Origin: Chara braunii
Taxonomy: Eukaryota > Streptophyta > Charophyceae > Charales > Characeae
Direction: 5' to 3'
DNA length: 36,557 nucleotides
Assembly: GCA_003427395.1 (NCBI GenBank)
Contig: BFEA01000803.1
Span: 359,420 to 395,976 of the forward strand
The position numbers were made by a program, and so were the translations under genes. This document shows positions 10,923-21,231 of this stretch, one piece after another (within the stretch, counting starts at the first letter, position 1; each line of letters begins with the position of its first letter). Under the pieces are notes generated by a model, which did no database searches, was not told where the DNA came from, and worked only from the letters and a program-made list of their open reading frames with translations.

Positions 10923-11068
10923 NNNNNNNNNNNNNNNNNNNNNNNNNNNNNNNNNNNNNNNNNNNNNNNNNNNNNNNNNNNNNNNNNNNNNNNNNNNNNN
11001 NNNNNNNNNNNNNNNNNNNNNNNNNNNNNNNNNNNNNNNNNNNNNNNNNNNNNNNNNNNNNNNNNNNN

Positions 11069-11097
<29 letters not shown>
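10891..11097. repeat. CT microsatellite containing a 146-base assembly gap
   Basis: A CT run enters the Ns at 10923 and leaves them at 11069. The matching LTR has only a short CT run at 18693-18713, so the true length here is unknown. Confidence 0.95.
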
Positions 11098-11099
<2 letters not shown>

Positions 11100-11401
11100 G
11101 TGCCAGGTACTAACCTGTGAAGATGGCGTTGTGCTGCAGGTACCTCGAAGACGAAGCGGGAGCTATGGCGTTGCAGGTAAGTCTCCCTGTCCTCCGGCCA
11201 ATCTCTCTCTCTCTCTCCAGTACTACTCTAGCTCCTACTAGCGCCCAATGCTGAAGACTACTGCTAACTCTACTACTACTACTGCAGCACTCCTCCAAAG
11301 TGCGGCTGCCGAATCCTGAAGACTACCTCCTGCCTCTTGAACTGCACGTGAAGTGCCTAGGAAGTCCCTATGAACTACCTGCAGCCTGCAGGGCGGGCCA
11401 G

Positions 11402-11409
11402 TTTTATAT
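11402..11409 (-). promoter_or_regulatory. possible TATA box of INNER 3' LTR
   Basis: The minus strand reads CTATATAAAAC between GC-rich blocks. It is conserved at the equivalent place in the other LTR (18993-19000, CTATATAAGAC). Confidence 0.5.
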
Positions 11410-11791
11410 AGTGCTCGCCCGTCTAGGAGGCTGCTCTTGCCAATGCCAAAACGTGCCAGACCCTGGCGTTGAAGCTCGAACAGAGGTTGTCTTGAAAACA
11501 AGCCCAAAATTACCTGTGCTAAAACCCTGGTCTGGTGCCTCAGTTTCAGGGCAGGCCGATCTTACGAGGGCCTGAAAATGGCCCTCCGTTTCAGGCTGAA
11601 AAGACTCAGGGCCTGGAGGGCCCTGTTTTAGGCTGAAACGACACAGGGCCTGTAGGCCCTTGTTTTCAGGCTTTCAGTCTGAAACGACACAAGGCTTGTA
11701 GGCCCTTGTTTCCAGGCTTTCAGGTTGAACTACAAGGGGCCTGAAAATGGCCCTTGTTGTAGGTGCAGCATGTTGCAAGCACAACATGTAA

Positions 11792-11806
11792 CCCCCCCCC
11801 CCTCCT
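11792..11806 (-). other. INNER polypurine tract
   Basis: The minus strand reads AAGGAGGGGGGGGGGG immediately before the LTR, just after the pol stop at 11814-11816. Confidence 0.75.
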
Positions 11807-13832
11807 TATGAAGTCAAGCCGTGTCGAGGGCGAAGCTGACGATCTGAAGGTGGAACCTGGACGCGGGTGCGACGCGAAGCCAAGATACTGGCTTGCCTTG
11901 CATTTTGCGTTCGTAGCGTGCGGGAACATCTGGAGCTGTTGCATGGAGTTCCGCACGGGTCAACCAACTGTCAGCTTTGTCGGTGAAGTACGCGAAGTGT
12001 ACCAAGTACTCGGTTGGCCTGTTGTTGTAGTATCGATGGGAGATGATGTCGCCAACCTCTTGAAAATCGTCCATCGAGGGTGGGTCTTGCGATCGTCGCC
12101 CGGGGAAGTCGTCATGTTCCGCTAGCGTGTAAAGAGCCAACTTGGAGCAGTGAAAGACCGGGTAGACGGGCAAGTGGGCGGGCCCCTGAATGACAAAGGA
12201 AGGTCCTTCGGGTGCATCCCCCGCGGGTGCAAGATCGGCCAGGGCCCCATCCATTTCGGGAGGAGCTTGCGAAAGATACCTTGTTCGAGGCTGAATTCCG
12301 CGGCGGAAACCCAGACAAGGTCGCCGGCGCGGAATGGACAGAGAAGACGTTGGCGATTGGCTTGTTGGCTCGTGCGTCGTTGTCTTTGCCATCTAGGCGT
12401 GTGCCTTGACAAGAAGCTCTTGCATCCGACGAATGAAGAGAAGATCGTCGTCGCTCTCGGCCGCCCGTGGAATGATTGTGTCCAACGGAGAAGTGACCGG
12501 CGAGCCGTGCTCGAACTCGAAGGGCGACATCCCGATAGTCGGGTGGATGGACGAGTTGTATGCCAACTCGACATCCGGCAGCCGCTCAACCCAATCCTTT
12601 TGGTCGGGACGAATGAGAGTGCGAAGGAGAACCTGTGCGGTCTGATGCCCTCTCCGTTTGGCCATCGGTTTGGGGGTGGCGAGCCAAACTTGGCTTAAGA
12701 GATGAGCCCCATCGTTTCATGAGCGCCAACCGAAAATCGGACATGAACCGAGTGTTGCGGTCGCAGACGATTTCCTTGGGGTAACCCTTGGTTCGAATCC
12801 AACCGGCGTAAAGAACCTCGGCCAACTCTGGTGCCTTGGCATGATAGCGACAAGGCAAAAACATGGCGAACTTGGTGAGTCAGTCGACCACCATGAGAAT
12901 CCCATCCACACCAGTTTTGTGCTTGGGGAACGACCCGGTAATGTCCATGGCAATCGTTTTCCTTCGGCGCAAGGGGACTGGTAATGGTCGCAACTCGCCG
13001 TACGAACGATGATTGCGGGATTTGCAATGTCGGCAAACCTCGCATGACTTGCAATAGCGCGTGACGTCGTCGAGAAGACCGGGCCACCAAAAGCGCTCGC
13101 CGATTCGGCAAATCGTACGATTGACTCCAAAGTGTCCGGTGGCGGGAGCGCCGTGGAACTCGCCAAGAAGTCGTGTGCGCAAGTGTAAATCTCGCGGCAC
13201 ACAAAGAAGATTTTTCCCTCGCGAGTGGACGAGCAAGTACCCCTCTTGGATCTGATAGTGCGATGGCGCCGGATTGGGAGAGGAGCAATTTGCATACTCG
13301 TCGCAAAACTCAGGGTCGACTTGGTAACCGCGCGGATGAAGTTGTCCCGCAAGTCGTCATTCATCTCAAAAGTTGAGTAGACTATTGTGCAATGGTCCGG
13401 ATGTCGTGAAAGAGCATCCGCAAAACGGTTTGACTTGCCCGGAATGTGGTCGGGGAAAAAGTCAAACTGGTCGATGAAGGCCATCCAACGGGCGATGGTG
13501 CTATTGACCGTGTCTTGGGTCTTGTAGAAGACCAACGGATTGTAATCCGTTACCCATTGAAACTGTCGTCGACTGAGAAGAAAATGCCGCCAGCGCTTGA
13601 GCGAGTGTACGAAGGCGAATAATTCCATCTTTTGTGCGTCGACAATCGAGTGCACAACGGGCACTTTCTTGCTAAAGTACTCGATCGGGTGCTAGTCAAT
13701 CATGTTGCTCGAGGACGGCACCAATGCCATAGTCGGATGCATCGGTAGTGACACGTGTCGGCAGAAGCGGATCGTAGATGCGCAACACCTCTGCGGATAG
13801 CAATGCGGCTTTGAGGGCCAGAAAGAAGTCCG

Positions 13833-13928
13833 CGCATTGTCGTCGAAGTCGAATGGCCGGTCCTCGCATTGTCGTCGAAGTCGAATGGCCGGTCCTCACA
13901 TTGTCGCCGAAGTCGAATAGCCGATTCT
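13833..13928 (-). repeat. 32-base tandem triplication inside INNER pol
   Basis: Units at 13833-13864, 13865-13896 and 13897-13928. The first two are identical and the third has four changes. It sits in the RT-RNase H connection. Two extra units add 64 bases, which shifts the frame. Confidence 0.92.
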
Positions 13929-15741
13929 TGCATCGAAGCCTGGATAAATGAGCCGCGATCTTCGAGTATCCCTTGATGAAGCGTTGATAGTAGCCGGCTA
14001 AGCCAAGGAAGAAACGGACATTTGTGATGTTCTTCGGCTCCGACCACTCTTGGATGGCTTGGATCTTTTCTGACAACGAACTGATGCCTTCCGGGGTGAC
14101 AAAATGGTCAAAGTATTCCAGCTCTTGTCGAACAAATTTGCACTTGTCGTGGTTGGCTTTGTACTTGGCGCGGCGGAGCGTCTCCAACACTCGTTGAAGG
14201 TGCTCAAGATGGTCCTCCAATGTCCGGCTATAGACGAGAATATCGTCTAAGTAGACTAGCACGAACCGGTCCAACATCGCATGGAACTTGTTGGTCATTG
14301 CCGCTTGAAAAGTCGTCGGGGCATTGGTTAGGCCAAAAGACATAACGATCTGCTCAAAATGCCCGTACCGCGTCTTGAACACGGATTTGTAGCGATCTTG
14401 CAGGCGTATCGAGATTTGGTGATAGCCCGACTTCAAATCCAACTTCGAGAAGCTCGAGAAGGTCGGCAATCCGCAGAAGAGGTCCCACATTCTTGACGGT
14501 TTGTACGTTGAGCTTGTGGTAGTCGATCCACAAGCGAAGATCGTTGTTCTTTTTTCGTACGAAGAGAACTGGCTCACTGTATGGTGAGCTACTAGGGCCG
14601 ATCCAGCCCTTGTCCAACAGATCATCGAGTTGCACGCGGAGAACCGCGAGCTCTTCCTCGCTCATGCGATATATGCATCCTTTCGGCGGCACGACACCGG
14701 CCTCAAGAATGATCCCGTGGGAGATCGGCCAATCCGGCACCACACCGGTAGGAGACTCGAAGATGTCGGTGAACTCGTCGAGCAGCCACACCACTCAGGG
14801 GCCAGAAGACAAGTCCGTAGGTGAAGTTTCGGTCGTCGTGACGGCTCGTAGAAAACATAGGCCTATCTCGTCGGTCCGCTCGTAAGTGCAAGTGGCCCAA
14901 AAAGACTTGGCCGTTACAACTTGGCACCGACACCTCGGCGCCGAAAGCGTCGCGAACGGTAAGTGTCCGCCGATGGAAGTTAACCGTGTGATCCGCACTT
15001 GCAAGCAAAGGCATCCCCAAAATGATGTCGAAGTCCGTGTCCAAGACGTCAAACATCACTGGTTCACGTGCATGAGGTGCAAAATAAACCGACACAACTT
15101 CAATGTAGCGATTGAGGAGTTGTTGTGTCCGACCGTCCGCCAACTTGATCGCCGTCGTCCTTCGAACTTGTGCGCCAAGGCCGGCCCTTTGGATAAAGGA
15201 CCGACTGATGAAATTGCGAGTAGCGCCGCTATCCAGCAAAGCGCTGAAGGACGTTTGCCCAACTTGGCTGCGGACATAAAGGAGCGGTGCGTTGTTATCA
15301 TCGTACCGCTACATGCGAAACTCGCGGGACACCTTGCTAACATATGCAAGGATGTCCCCCACTGCAGCTTCGTCATCCGTCGGCGAAGGTGGTGGTCCAT
15401 AGAAGGCTAAGTATGTGTGGAGATGGGCGCATTGCGGTCCCGACAAGCAGCCTGTGGAAGCGAGAGGAAGCCATGCAAAATCCTCGGACGTCAACGGGTC
15501 CAAGACCTCTATGTTGAACTCGTGCGTTGAATCCCTTGAAGAACCACTTGAAGACGATTCATTGTTGCTGTTGCCGGACGGAGAAGAAGCCGCACACACA
15601 TCTTGTCCTTGAGCTTGAGAACCCAGCGAAGGAACGAGCCGGGCAGCATAGTCCTCATAAGAATATAAGAGAGGATTGTCGACTTCCTCATGTGCCTCGG
15701 AATGAAGAGAGGTTGCTCGTGAAGCAACCGGTTCCGAAGGC

Positions 15742-15791
15742 GTCGAGAGTGCAGCCCCATCACTCTCGACAGTGCTCACTTTCCCAAAGGG
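15742..15791 (-). promoter_or_regulatory. candidate programmed -1 ribosomal frameshift signal at the gag-pol junction
   Basis: In minus-strand sense: heptamer CCCTTTG (15791-15785) and overlapping GGGAAAG (15785-15779), both in X-XXY-YYZ phase with the gag frame; then the gag stop TGA (15778-15776); an 8-nt spacer counting from the stop; then a perfect 10-bp stem, GTCGAGAGTG with CACTCTCGAC (15770-15761 and 15751-15742), around a 9-nt loop. A second perfect 7-bp hairpin lies at 15729-15711. The protease frame is exactly -1. This is the known layout of retroviral frameshift sites. Slippage itself is not shown. Confidence 0.7.
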
Positions 15792-17320
15792 AATTTGCCT
15801 TCGACTTGTGTGGGGCACTGCGCGGTGTCGTGCACCACGACGTTGCACCACAAACAGTATCGGTACTTCGTACGGATGCGGCAAACGCCTTTTGAGGTAC
15901 CGTAATGTGTCCAAGGCTCTTGAGCCGTTGCCCCGGCCCCAGGGGATGAATTGGTGTGTGTCTTCGGTTTGACGCGTCCTCGCGCTCTGGCGGGGCGGCC
16001 ACCATCCCGAGCGGGTGCCAATCTGTCTCCTTCATCAGAAGAGGCAGCCTCATTTGAAGGGTCGGTCGCAGTAGTTGTTGCGACCACGACCACTTTCGGG
16101 CGATGCTGATCTCTGCCCTGGCTCGCAGCAGACGAACGGCCCAAATTCCTGGCTTCGGTGTTCGTCACCATGATCTGCGAGGCTTTATCAAAAAGCTGCT
16201 CACTTGTGGTGAGCGTCTCTGCAACTTGTGTCAAGGCCTTCTGCAAAGTCGGACAACTCCTGATGAAGAAGTGTTTGATGGCGACAAAGGTCGACGGCAA
16301 GTTGGGCGTGGACGCCAAGCGTTGGTACTTGGTTATCCAGTCCGTGCTTGGCAGGTCGTTCCGATAGAACCATTGAAGTTTATCGGCTGCCTGAAGCTCA
16401 GGCGGCTCCACTTGGAACCGCTTATGCCATGCTGCCTTGAGATCTGCCCAGCTGATCTTCGTATGCAGCTCGGAGACTGCGACGGTGTGCGTGGACAACA
16501 TGTTGTCCAGCCATGCCTGACACGCGCCCCCCGAGCGGGAGTATAAGTATGCGTGCCGGTTCGGGTTGCTGATGTGGTGAATGTCCAACTTCTCGAACTG
16601 GCGCCACCATGGAATCGGGGCCATCTTCGCTGCATCGCAGAAGATCGGCAGGCCGTCAAACTTTGGGATGCTCTCGCAAGTAGTCGCGGTCAGACTGGCT
16701 GCGGCCGCACAAATCTGCTGGTCAATCCGCTGATTTGTCGCTAGAGCGTCGTCCTTGAGAGTCCCGACGTCGATTTGCAAGACATTGACGCGGTCCGTCA
16801 AGTTGGAGGGTCCGGCGGGGGTGGCTGTTGTAGGCTACTGTTCCAGCCGGCGTACCCGGTCAAGCAGTTCGTCGATAAGTCAAGCCTGCTTCCGGACCTG
16901 GGTGTCCACGCAGAGGATGTCCTCTTGTTGTGCTGCACAGGTGGCGACCAAGTCGCTCACATGTTCGATTGTGGTTGCAAGGCCACGCACAATAGGGGGG
17001 GCATCCTCCTCTTCAGCCGCCACTGCCCATTCGTCGGCGATCACCTCGATGTCCCCCTCGAATTCGAGGATTTTGTCTCGGCGTAGTCGACGACGTTCGT
17101 CCGCCGCCTTCCTTGCTGCCTCCGCGTCCTCCCGTCGCTGTTGTTCAGCGAGGCGACGTTGTTCCTCTGCTTCCTCATGTTCCTTCTTACGTGCAGATGT
17201 TGCTGCAGCTGCCCGTTGCTTGAACTCTTCTACCATGTCCAACATGCGGTTCTCATAGGCCTCGGTAGTCTCTCCCGACTGCTGATCCATGCTGCTTGTC
17301 TTTGAGCGGGTGAGCACCAT
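15776..17320 (-). pseudogene. INNER gag
   Basis: Starts at ATG 17318-17320 (MVLTRSKTSSMDQQ). An Ala/Glu/Arg-rich coiled coil covers roughly residues 20-85 (KKEHEEAEEQRRLAEQQRRE), followed by IVRGLATTIEHV. TGA at 16880-16882 and TAG at 16835-16837 interrupt one continuous frame. The capsid-like part (about 16750-16100) has PIPWWRQFEKLDIHHI and LKAAWHKRFQ. A basic linker follows, then a classic CCHC knuckle CLWCNVVVHDTAQC (C-x2-C-x4-H-x4-C) at 15815-15856. It ends with EGKFPLGK and TGA 15776-15778. Role: particle assembly and RNA packaging. Apart from the two stops the frame is intact. Confidence 0.9.
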
Positions 17321-18111
17321 GCACTGATGTGACCTGCTGCTGCAGTGACTGGTTGCTGACGTGCCCTGCTGACATGGCAACTCACCAATGCCGCCGCAAG
17401 GGGTACCCGGAGACAGAGAGAAGACCAGAGGGGGCAACAACATAGGTGGGGAGGGGTGGGTTGATCGCCCAAATAAGGAGCCACTAATCAATAAGAAAAG
17501 TTTGAACTTTGCAAAAAAAATTGAGAGAGAAAAAAAATACTCGTTTGTAAGTTCAGTAGGCTCCCAATTCCCCCGGAAGTGCGAAATTACCAATGAGAAA
17601 AAAAAATTCAAACTTTCAGACTGCAAATGATTATATGATAAAAGAATTCCGAACATAAAATACAAAAAAAAAATCGGAATGACTCAGATGAGAGTACGTG
17701 CAGTTTGGAAAATGATAACTGCAAGAGGGATTTCCCATACCATTTTCAAATCTCGAAAAACGAATTTCGGAAAATAAAAAATATTTCGGATTTTTGAATA
17801 ACGAGAAATTGCAAAAGGAAATCGAAATTTTCAAAAAAAAGATATTTCGGATTTCCAACGACGAAATTTCGAATTTTCAGAAGAAAAATGAAAGTGGAAA
17901 TTTCAGGTGTTGCGCTATTGCGATTTTCCACAACAGAAATAGCGGGAAAACAAAATCCAAGAAAAGAAAAAAATTTTGATTTTCGGCAGTGAGGTCAAAA
18001 TCGTGATTTTGGGGGCTAACTAGTATGCTCTAATCATCAATCAATCAAAACTAACTAACTACTTAGTCCCCGCACACGTGTCAGATCAGACTGTCCTGAT
18101 TCACGTGTGGT
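17321..18111 (-). other. INNER 5' leader, AT-rich, no gene
   Basis: Sequence between the PBS and the gag ATG. It has many A/T tracts (17500-18000) with repeated GAAATTTCG / GGATTTTT-like words. Open frames here have no protein signature. Such leaders usually carry the packaging signal, but none is identifiable by eye. Confidence 0.6.
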
Positions 18112-18123
18112 GTTCCGATACCA
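18112..18123 (-). other. INNER primer-binding site, initiator tRNA-Met type
   Basis: The minus strand reads TGGTATCGGAAC, two differences from the perfect tRNA-iMet PBS, two bases from the LTR end CATGTAACA. Confidence 0.8.
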
Positions 18124-18125
18124 AG

Positions 18126-19321
18126 TGTTACATGCCCAGTTGGGCGATGTACATATATAGCCAAGGATCCGCAATGTGATAAAAAGGACTAAATGGACAA
18201 TGCAGTGCTAGTGGAATCTCAACAAGCAGTGTACATCCTGATACATACAAAAATGGCACATGACAATGTAGGGGAAGACTTAGATATAAGTCCTGACCTG
18301 ACCGCGACTGACCTCTCTCACGTAGTCCAAGACAGCGGAGCAGAATACCAATGACTAGGCCAATCAATGTCGCAATACAGACCAAACATACATCATCCTC
18401 ATCACAAGGTGTGAGGGGGCCCGGCGCTACACAGGAAGAATGCGCCAGGTCCAAACCATACACAGACGAAGAGGAGGGGATCATACGAAGAAGAGGGGGA
18501 AGATGGGAATGTTGTCAACACCAAGTCTTCGATACAAGTCCCAGATAATCCCTTTTCAAATGCCTGAAGCCCAATGTCGAGTCTGGATCCAAATGTCACC
18601 AAGCCCGCTCTCTCGTAGTCTGCTGATGCAGTGAAGTCAGGTAGCGAGAGGGTGAGAGGGAGATGGTGGGCTGAGAAGAGGAAGAAGAAAAACTCTCTCT
18701 CTCTCTCTCTCTCACGTGCCAGGTACTAACCTGTGAAGATGGCACTGTGCTGCAGGTACCTCGAAGACGAAGCTGGAGCTATGGCGCTGCAGGTAAGTCT
18801 CCCTGGCCTCCACCCAATCTCTCTCTCTCTCCAGTACTATAGCTCCTACTAGCGCCCAACGCTGAAGACTACTGCTAACGCTACTACTACTGCTGCAGCG
18901 CTCCTCCAGAGTGCTGCTACCGGATCCTGAAGACTACCTTCTACCTCCTGAACTGCATGTGAAGTGGCTGGGAAGGCTCCAGGCGGGCCAGTCTTATATA
19001 GTGTTGGCCCGTCCAGGAGGCTGCTCTTGCCAATGCCAAAATGTGCCAGACCCTGGCGTTGAAGCTCAAACAGAGGTCGTCTTGAAAACAGGCCCAAAAT
19101 GGCCTGTGCTAAAACCCTGGTCTGGTGCCTGAGTTTCAGGGCAGGTCGATCTTATGAGGGCCTGAAAATGGCCCTTCGTTTCAGGCTGAAAAGACTCAGG
19201 GCCTGGATGGCCTTGTTTTAGGCTGAAACGACACAGGGCCTGTAGGCCCTTGTTTTCGGGCTTTTAGGTTGAACGACACGGGGCCTAACAATGGCCCTTG
19301 TTGTAGGCGCAGCATGTAATA
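18126..19321 (-). repeat. INNER 5' LTR
   Basis: 1196 bases. Plus-strand start TGTTACATGCCCAG; right end GCATGTAATA, where the expected mirror of the start would be CATGTAACA. It contains a short CT run (18693-18713), a TATA box at 18993-19000, and four GGGCCT-type units (about 19157-19306). Confidence 0.9.
18993..19000 (-). promoter_or_regulatory. possible TATA box of INNER 5' LTR
   Basis: The minus strand reads CTATATAAGAC, about 320 bases inside the LTR in the U3 position, conserved in the partner LTR. Confidence 0.55.
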
Positions 19322-19733
19322 AATGATGAGGGTTGCAGGGATCTTAAGGTGTGTAAAGAGCCGATCCAGTTTGCAGGAGATGTCATCCAACTTTTTGGAA
19401 AGCGCTGAGTGACTGTCCTCCAAACTGGTAATCCTCGCATCCCAGTTAGTAAAATAGGACCGGTAAATGTCATCTTGCAGAACTCAGCCATGTCCTCATT
19501 GTAGTGACTGGAAGATCCACTCACCCAGATCTTCTCAATGTCTGTCACTAGTTGTTTTCTTCTGGTCTCCTTTTGGTTTGCCGCCTCCTTACGCTTCAAC
19601 TCTTCCTTCAGAGCCTCAACTGCTACTGCTTGTTTTCGGGGTTTTCCTCCTCAGCAAGCAGTTCAACCTCCAAAGGGGAGAGAGGAAGTTGAGGCTTTAC
19701 CTCAGAAGCTTCTCCCTTCTCAGTGCCAAACAT
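19322..19733 (-). pseudogene. OUTER gag, N-terminal part
   Basis: ATG at 19731-19733 starts MFGTEKGEASEV. After about 33 codons a one-base shift in the AAACCCCGAAAAC region moves the reading into a charged, coiled-coil-like segment (ALKEELKRKEAANQKE, VTDIEKIWVSGSSSHY). A further shift leads to MEDSHSALSKKLDDISCK and HLKIPATLI, where INNER interrupts it. The same ATLI coding text resumes at 10318, which proves the split. This corresponds to the matrix-like start of gag. Confidence 0.8.
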
Positions 19734-21217
19734 TTTGGAATCACCCACCAGGCAGATAAAATAAACAAAACAGGAAATAAAACAAGAATTCAACAGGAAT
19801 TGGGTTTTCTCTTCACTACTCGCCCAATTACTGTCACCTGACTGGAGAAAGAAGTTGGTTAGTCCAAGCAGGCAAGCGCTCAGTCTCTGCAGACAGCTTG
19901 AGGGTCACGGATCAGTTTAAAGCAAACTCGACAAAAATCAATTTCACGATTTTCCATTCGCCGCCCTGACACAACAACTGAGTGCAATCACTTCAAATCC
20001 TGTATTAATAACTCCCAGGGTGCAGTCTTGGCCTGATTTGTAGTAGATAGTAATTAGACCGAATGACTATTAGTGACTGACAGGGATCTACAGATAACCA
20101 AGATGTAACGATTTACTGGGTGTGCTATTTTTAGGCCTACCCGACCGACCTTACCACAGGATGACCTTGTATGCCATACCCAGGGTATGGCAAAGTACAA
20201 ATTTCGTTGTAAATGACTCAAAACATCAAATCTGACAGTGCAATTTCAGACATAAACTAAACACCGAATTGCGGTTTACAAGGGACTGACAAAACTTAAT
20301 TCTGACAAACAAAACCAAAGTTATGACTAACCCTATAGCCTAGCCAAGCTTCAACTATGGCAACATATAATTCAAATTTCCAATACTACTGACATTATGA
20401 CCCCGAACAATCCAATTCACAGTCCAATATGAATCGCAACATTGTAAAGCAGTCACATGTGAAAGTTGAGTCAGAGAGGGTCAAACAGGGTTAATAGAAG
20501 TCGAAGAAGATAGGTAGGACAAATTGGCTATGGCTGTCTCACAGTCCGAATTTTGATTTTCAACTGTCTACAGACTGACAGGCCAAATTTCTCGAATAAA
20601 AAAATAGACCCAGAATCGCCACACATAATAGAGTAAGGAACACACTCACTTCAAAGACTACACCGAAGGGGAGAGATGTCAGGCTATGGCTGTCTCTTAA
20701 GTCCCATCTCGCAGTTTCTTCTTCTGCCAGTTCCAGTGTTCCCACGTACAAAATTCTTTGAAACTTGGTGATCCCTCAGATCTCCCTGTTGCGCTTCACC
20801 CCCAATTGACAGATTCAGTGAATCTGGACTCCCAGATGCCAATCACTGAGAAACTCAGTGCAGCGCTGCTCCAACCTGCACTACGCTGTTTGGAAATTGG
20901 GGATCTTGACCCAATTCCAAAATCGCAACCCTCTGGGGGTCACTTCCTTGCAAATCATTAGTTCCAGATGAATCGCCAGGCTATAAATAGCCTACTTAGA
21001 GCCTCCCAGGCTTCTGAGTATCAATCGCCACTCACTTTTGTGCAACCCTAAGCATAAGTGCATCACCCTCTGCCCAGTACTTCTCGCCACTTGCCACCAC
21101 CACCCTCATTGTCGCCAACACAGAAGATGACAAATCGCCATGAAATTCAACTCCAGTGTCGCGCCAGATGATGGTAGTTGCTCCAACTCATCTCTGCATC
21201 ACTGACTAGATCCAATC
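19734..21217 (-). other. OUTER 5' leader, no gene
   Basis: About 1.5 kb between PBS and gag ATG without a recognisable ORF. A plus-strand CTATAAATAG lies at about 20982-20991, but no gene follows it. Confidence 0.6.
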
Positions 21218-21229
21218 GCTCTGATACCA
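21218..21229 (-). other. OUTER primer-binding site, perfect initiator tRNA-Met match
   Basis: The minus strand reads TGGTATCAGAGC, the standard plant PBS complementary to the 3' end of tRNA-iMet, two bases from the LTR end CATAACA. Confidence 0.9.
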
Positions 21230-21231
21230 AC

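Larger units (their letters stand above)
10319..11791 (-). repeat. INNER 3' LTR with sequencing gap
   Basis: Matches 18126-19321 throughout. Its left end lacks the first bases of the terminal TGTTACATG seen in the other copy. It carries a CT microsatellite broken by 146 Ns. The U3 part (about 11565-11770) holds five imperfect units of 37-46 bases, each containing GGGCCT palindromes; the other copy has four. The right end reads CATGTAAC into the polypurine tract. Confidence 0.9.
11814..15914 (-). pseudogene. INNER pol: spacer domain, protease, RT, RNase H, integrase, chromodomain-like tail
   Basis: The frame is open from 15914, overlapping the end of gag in the -1 frame. A Ser/Glu-rich spacer of about 150 residues comes first, then a TAG at 15309-15311. 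In the same frame follow protease with canonical DSGATRNF (Asp codon 15231-15233) and IILGMPLL. RT: GCIYRMSEEEL, SKLDLKSGYHQ, YLDDILVYS (YLDD at 14242-14253). RNase H: TDASDYGIGAVL near 13750, then RWRHFLL and the TDYNPL region. Integrase: HHCC 13033-13155, Asp 12943-12945, Asp 12760-12762 and Glu 12652-12654, with the normal 35 residues between the last two. The chromodomain-like tail has IISHRYYNNRPTEYLVHF. Breaks: shifts near 14800 and 14600, a 32-base triplication at 13833-13928, TGA at 12880, and shifts near 12640, 12420 and 12230. Pol is inactive now. Confidence 0.9.
10319..19321 (-). mobile_element. INNER: minus-strand Ty3/gypsy chromovirus nested in OUTER gag
   Basis: Two copies of one LTR (10319-11791, 18126-19321) enclose PBS, AT-rich leader, gag, protease, RT, RNase H, integrase, a chromodomain-like tail and a polypurine tract. 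Total 9003 bases including a 146-N gap. The insertion point is flanked by a 17-base near-duplicate, AATGATCAGGGTTGCAG at 10302-10318 and AATGATGAGGGTTGCAG at 19322-19338, which is also OUTER gag coding sequence on both sides. INNER is therefore younger than OUTER. It is decayed, but all catalytic motifs of protease, RT and integrase are intact. Confidence 0.92.

Noticed and set aside
20982-20991. Plus-strand CTATAAATAG as a gene promoter
   Set aside because: No gene-like ORF follows it on the plus strand; it lies in an element leader.
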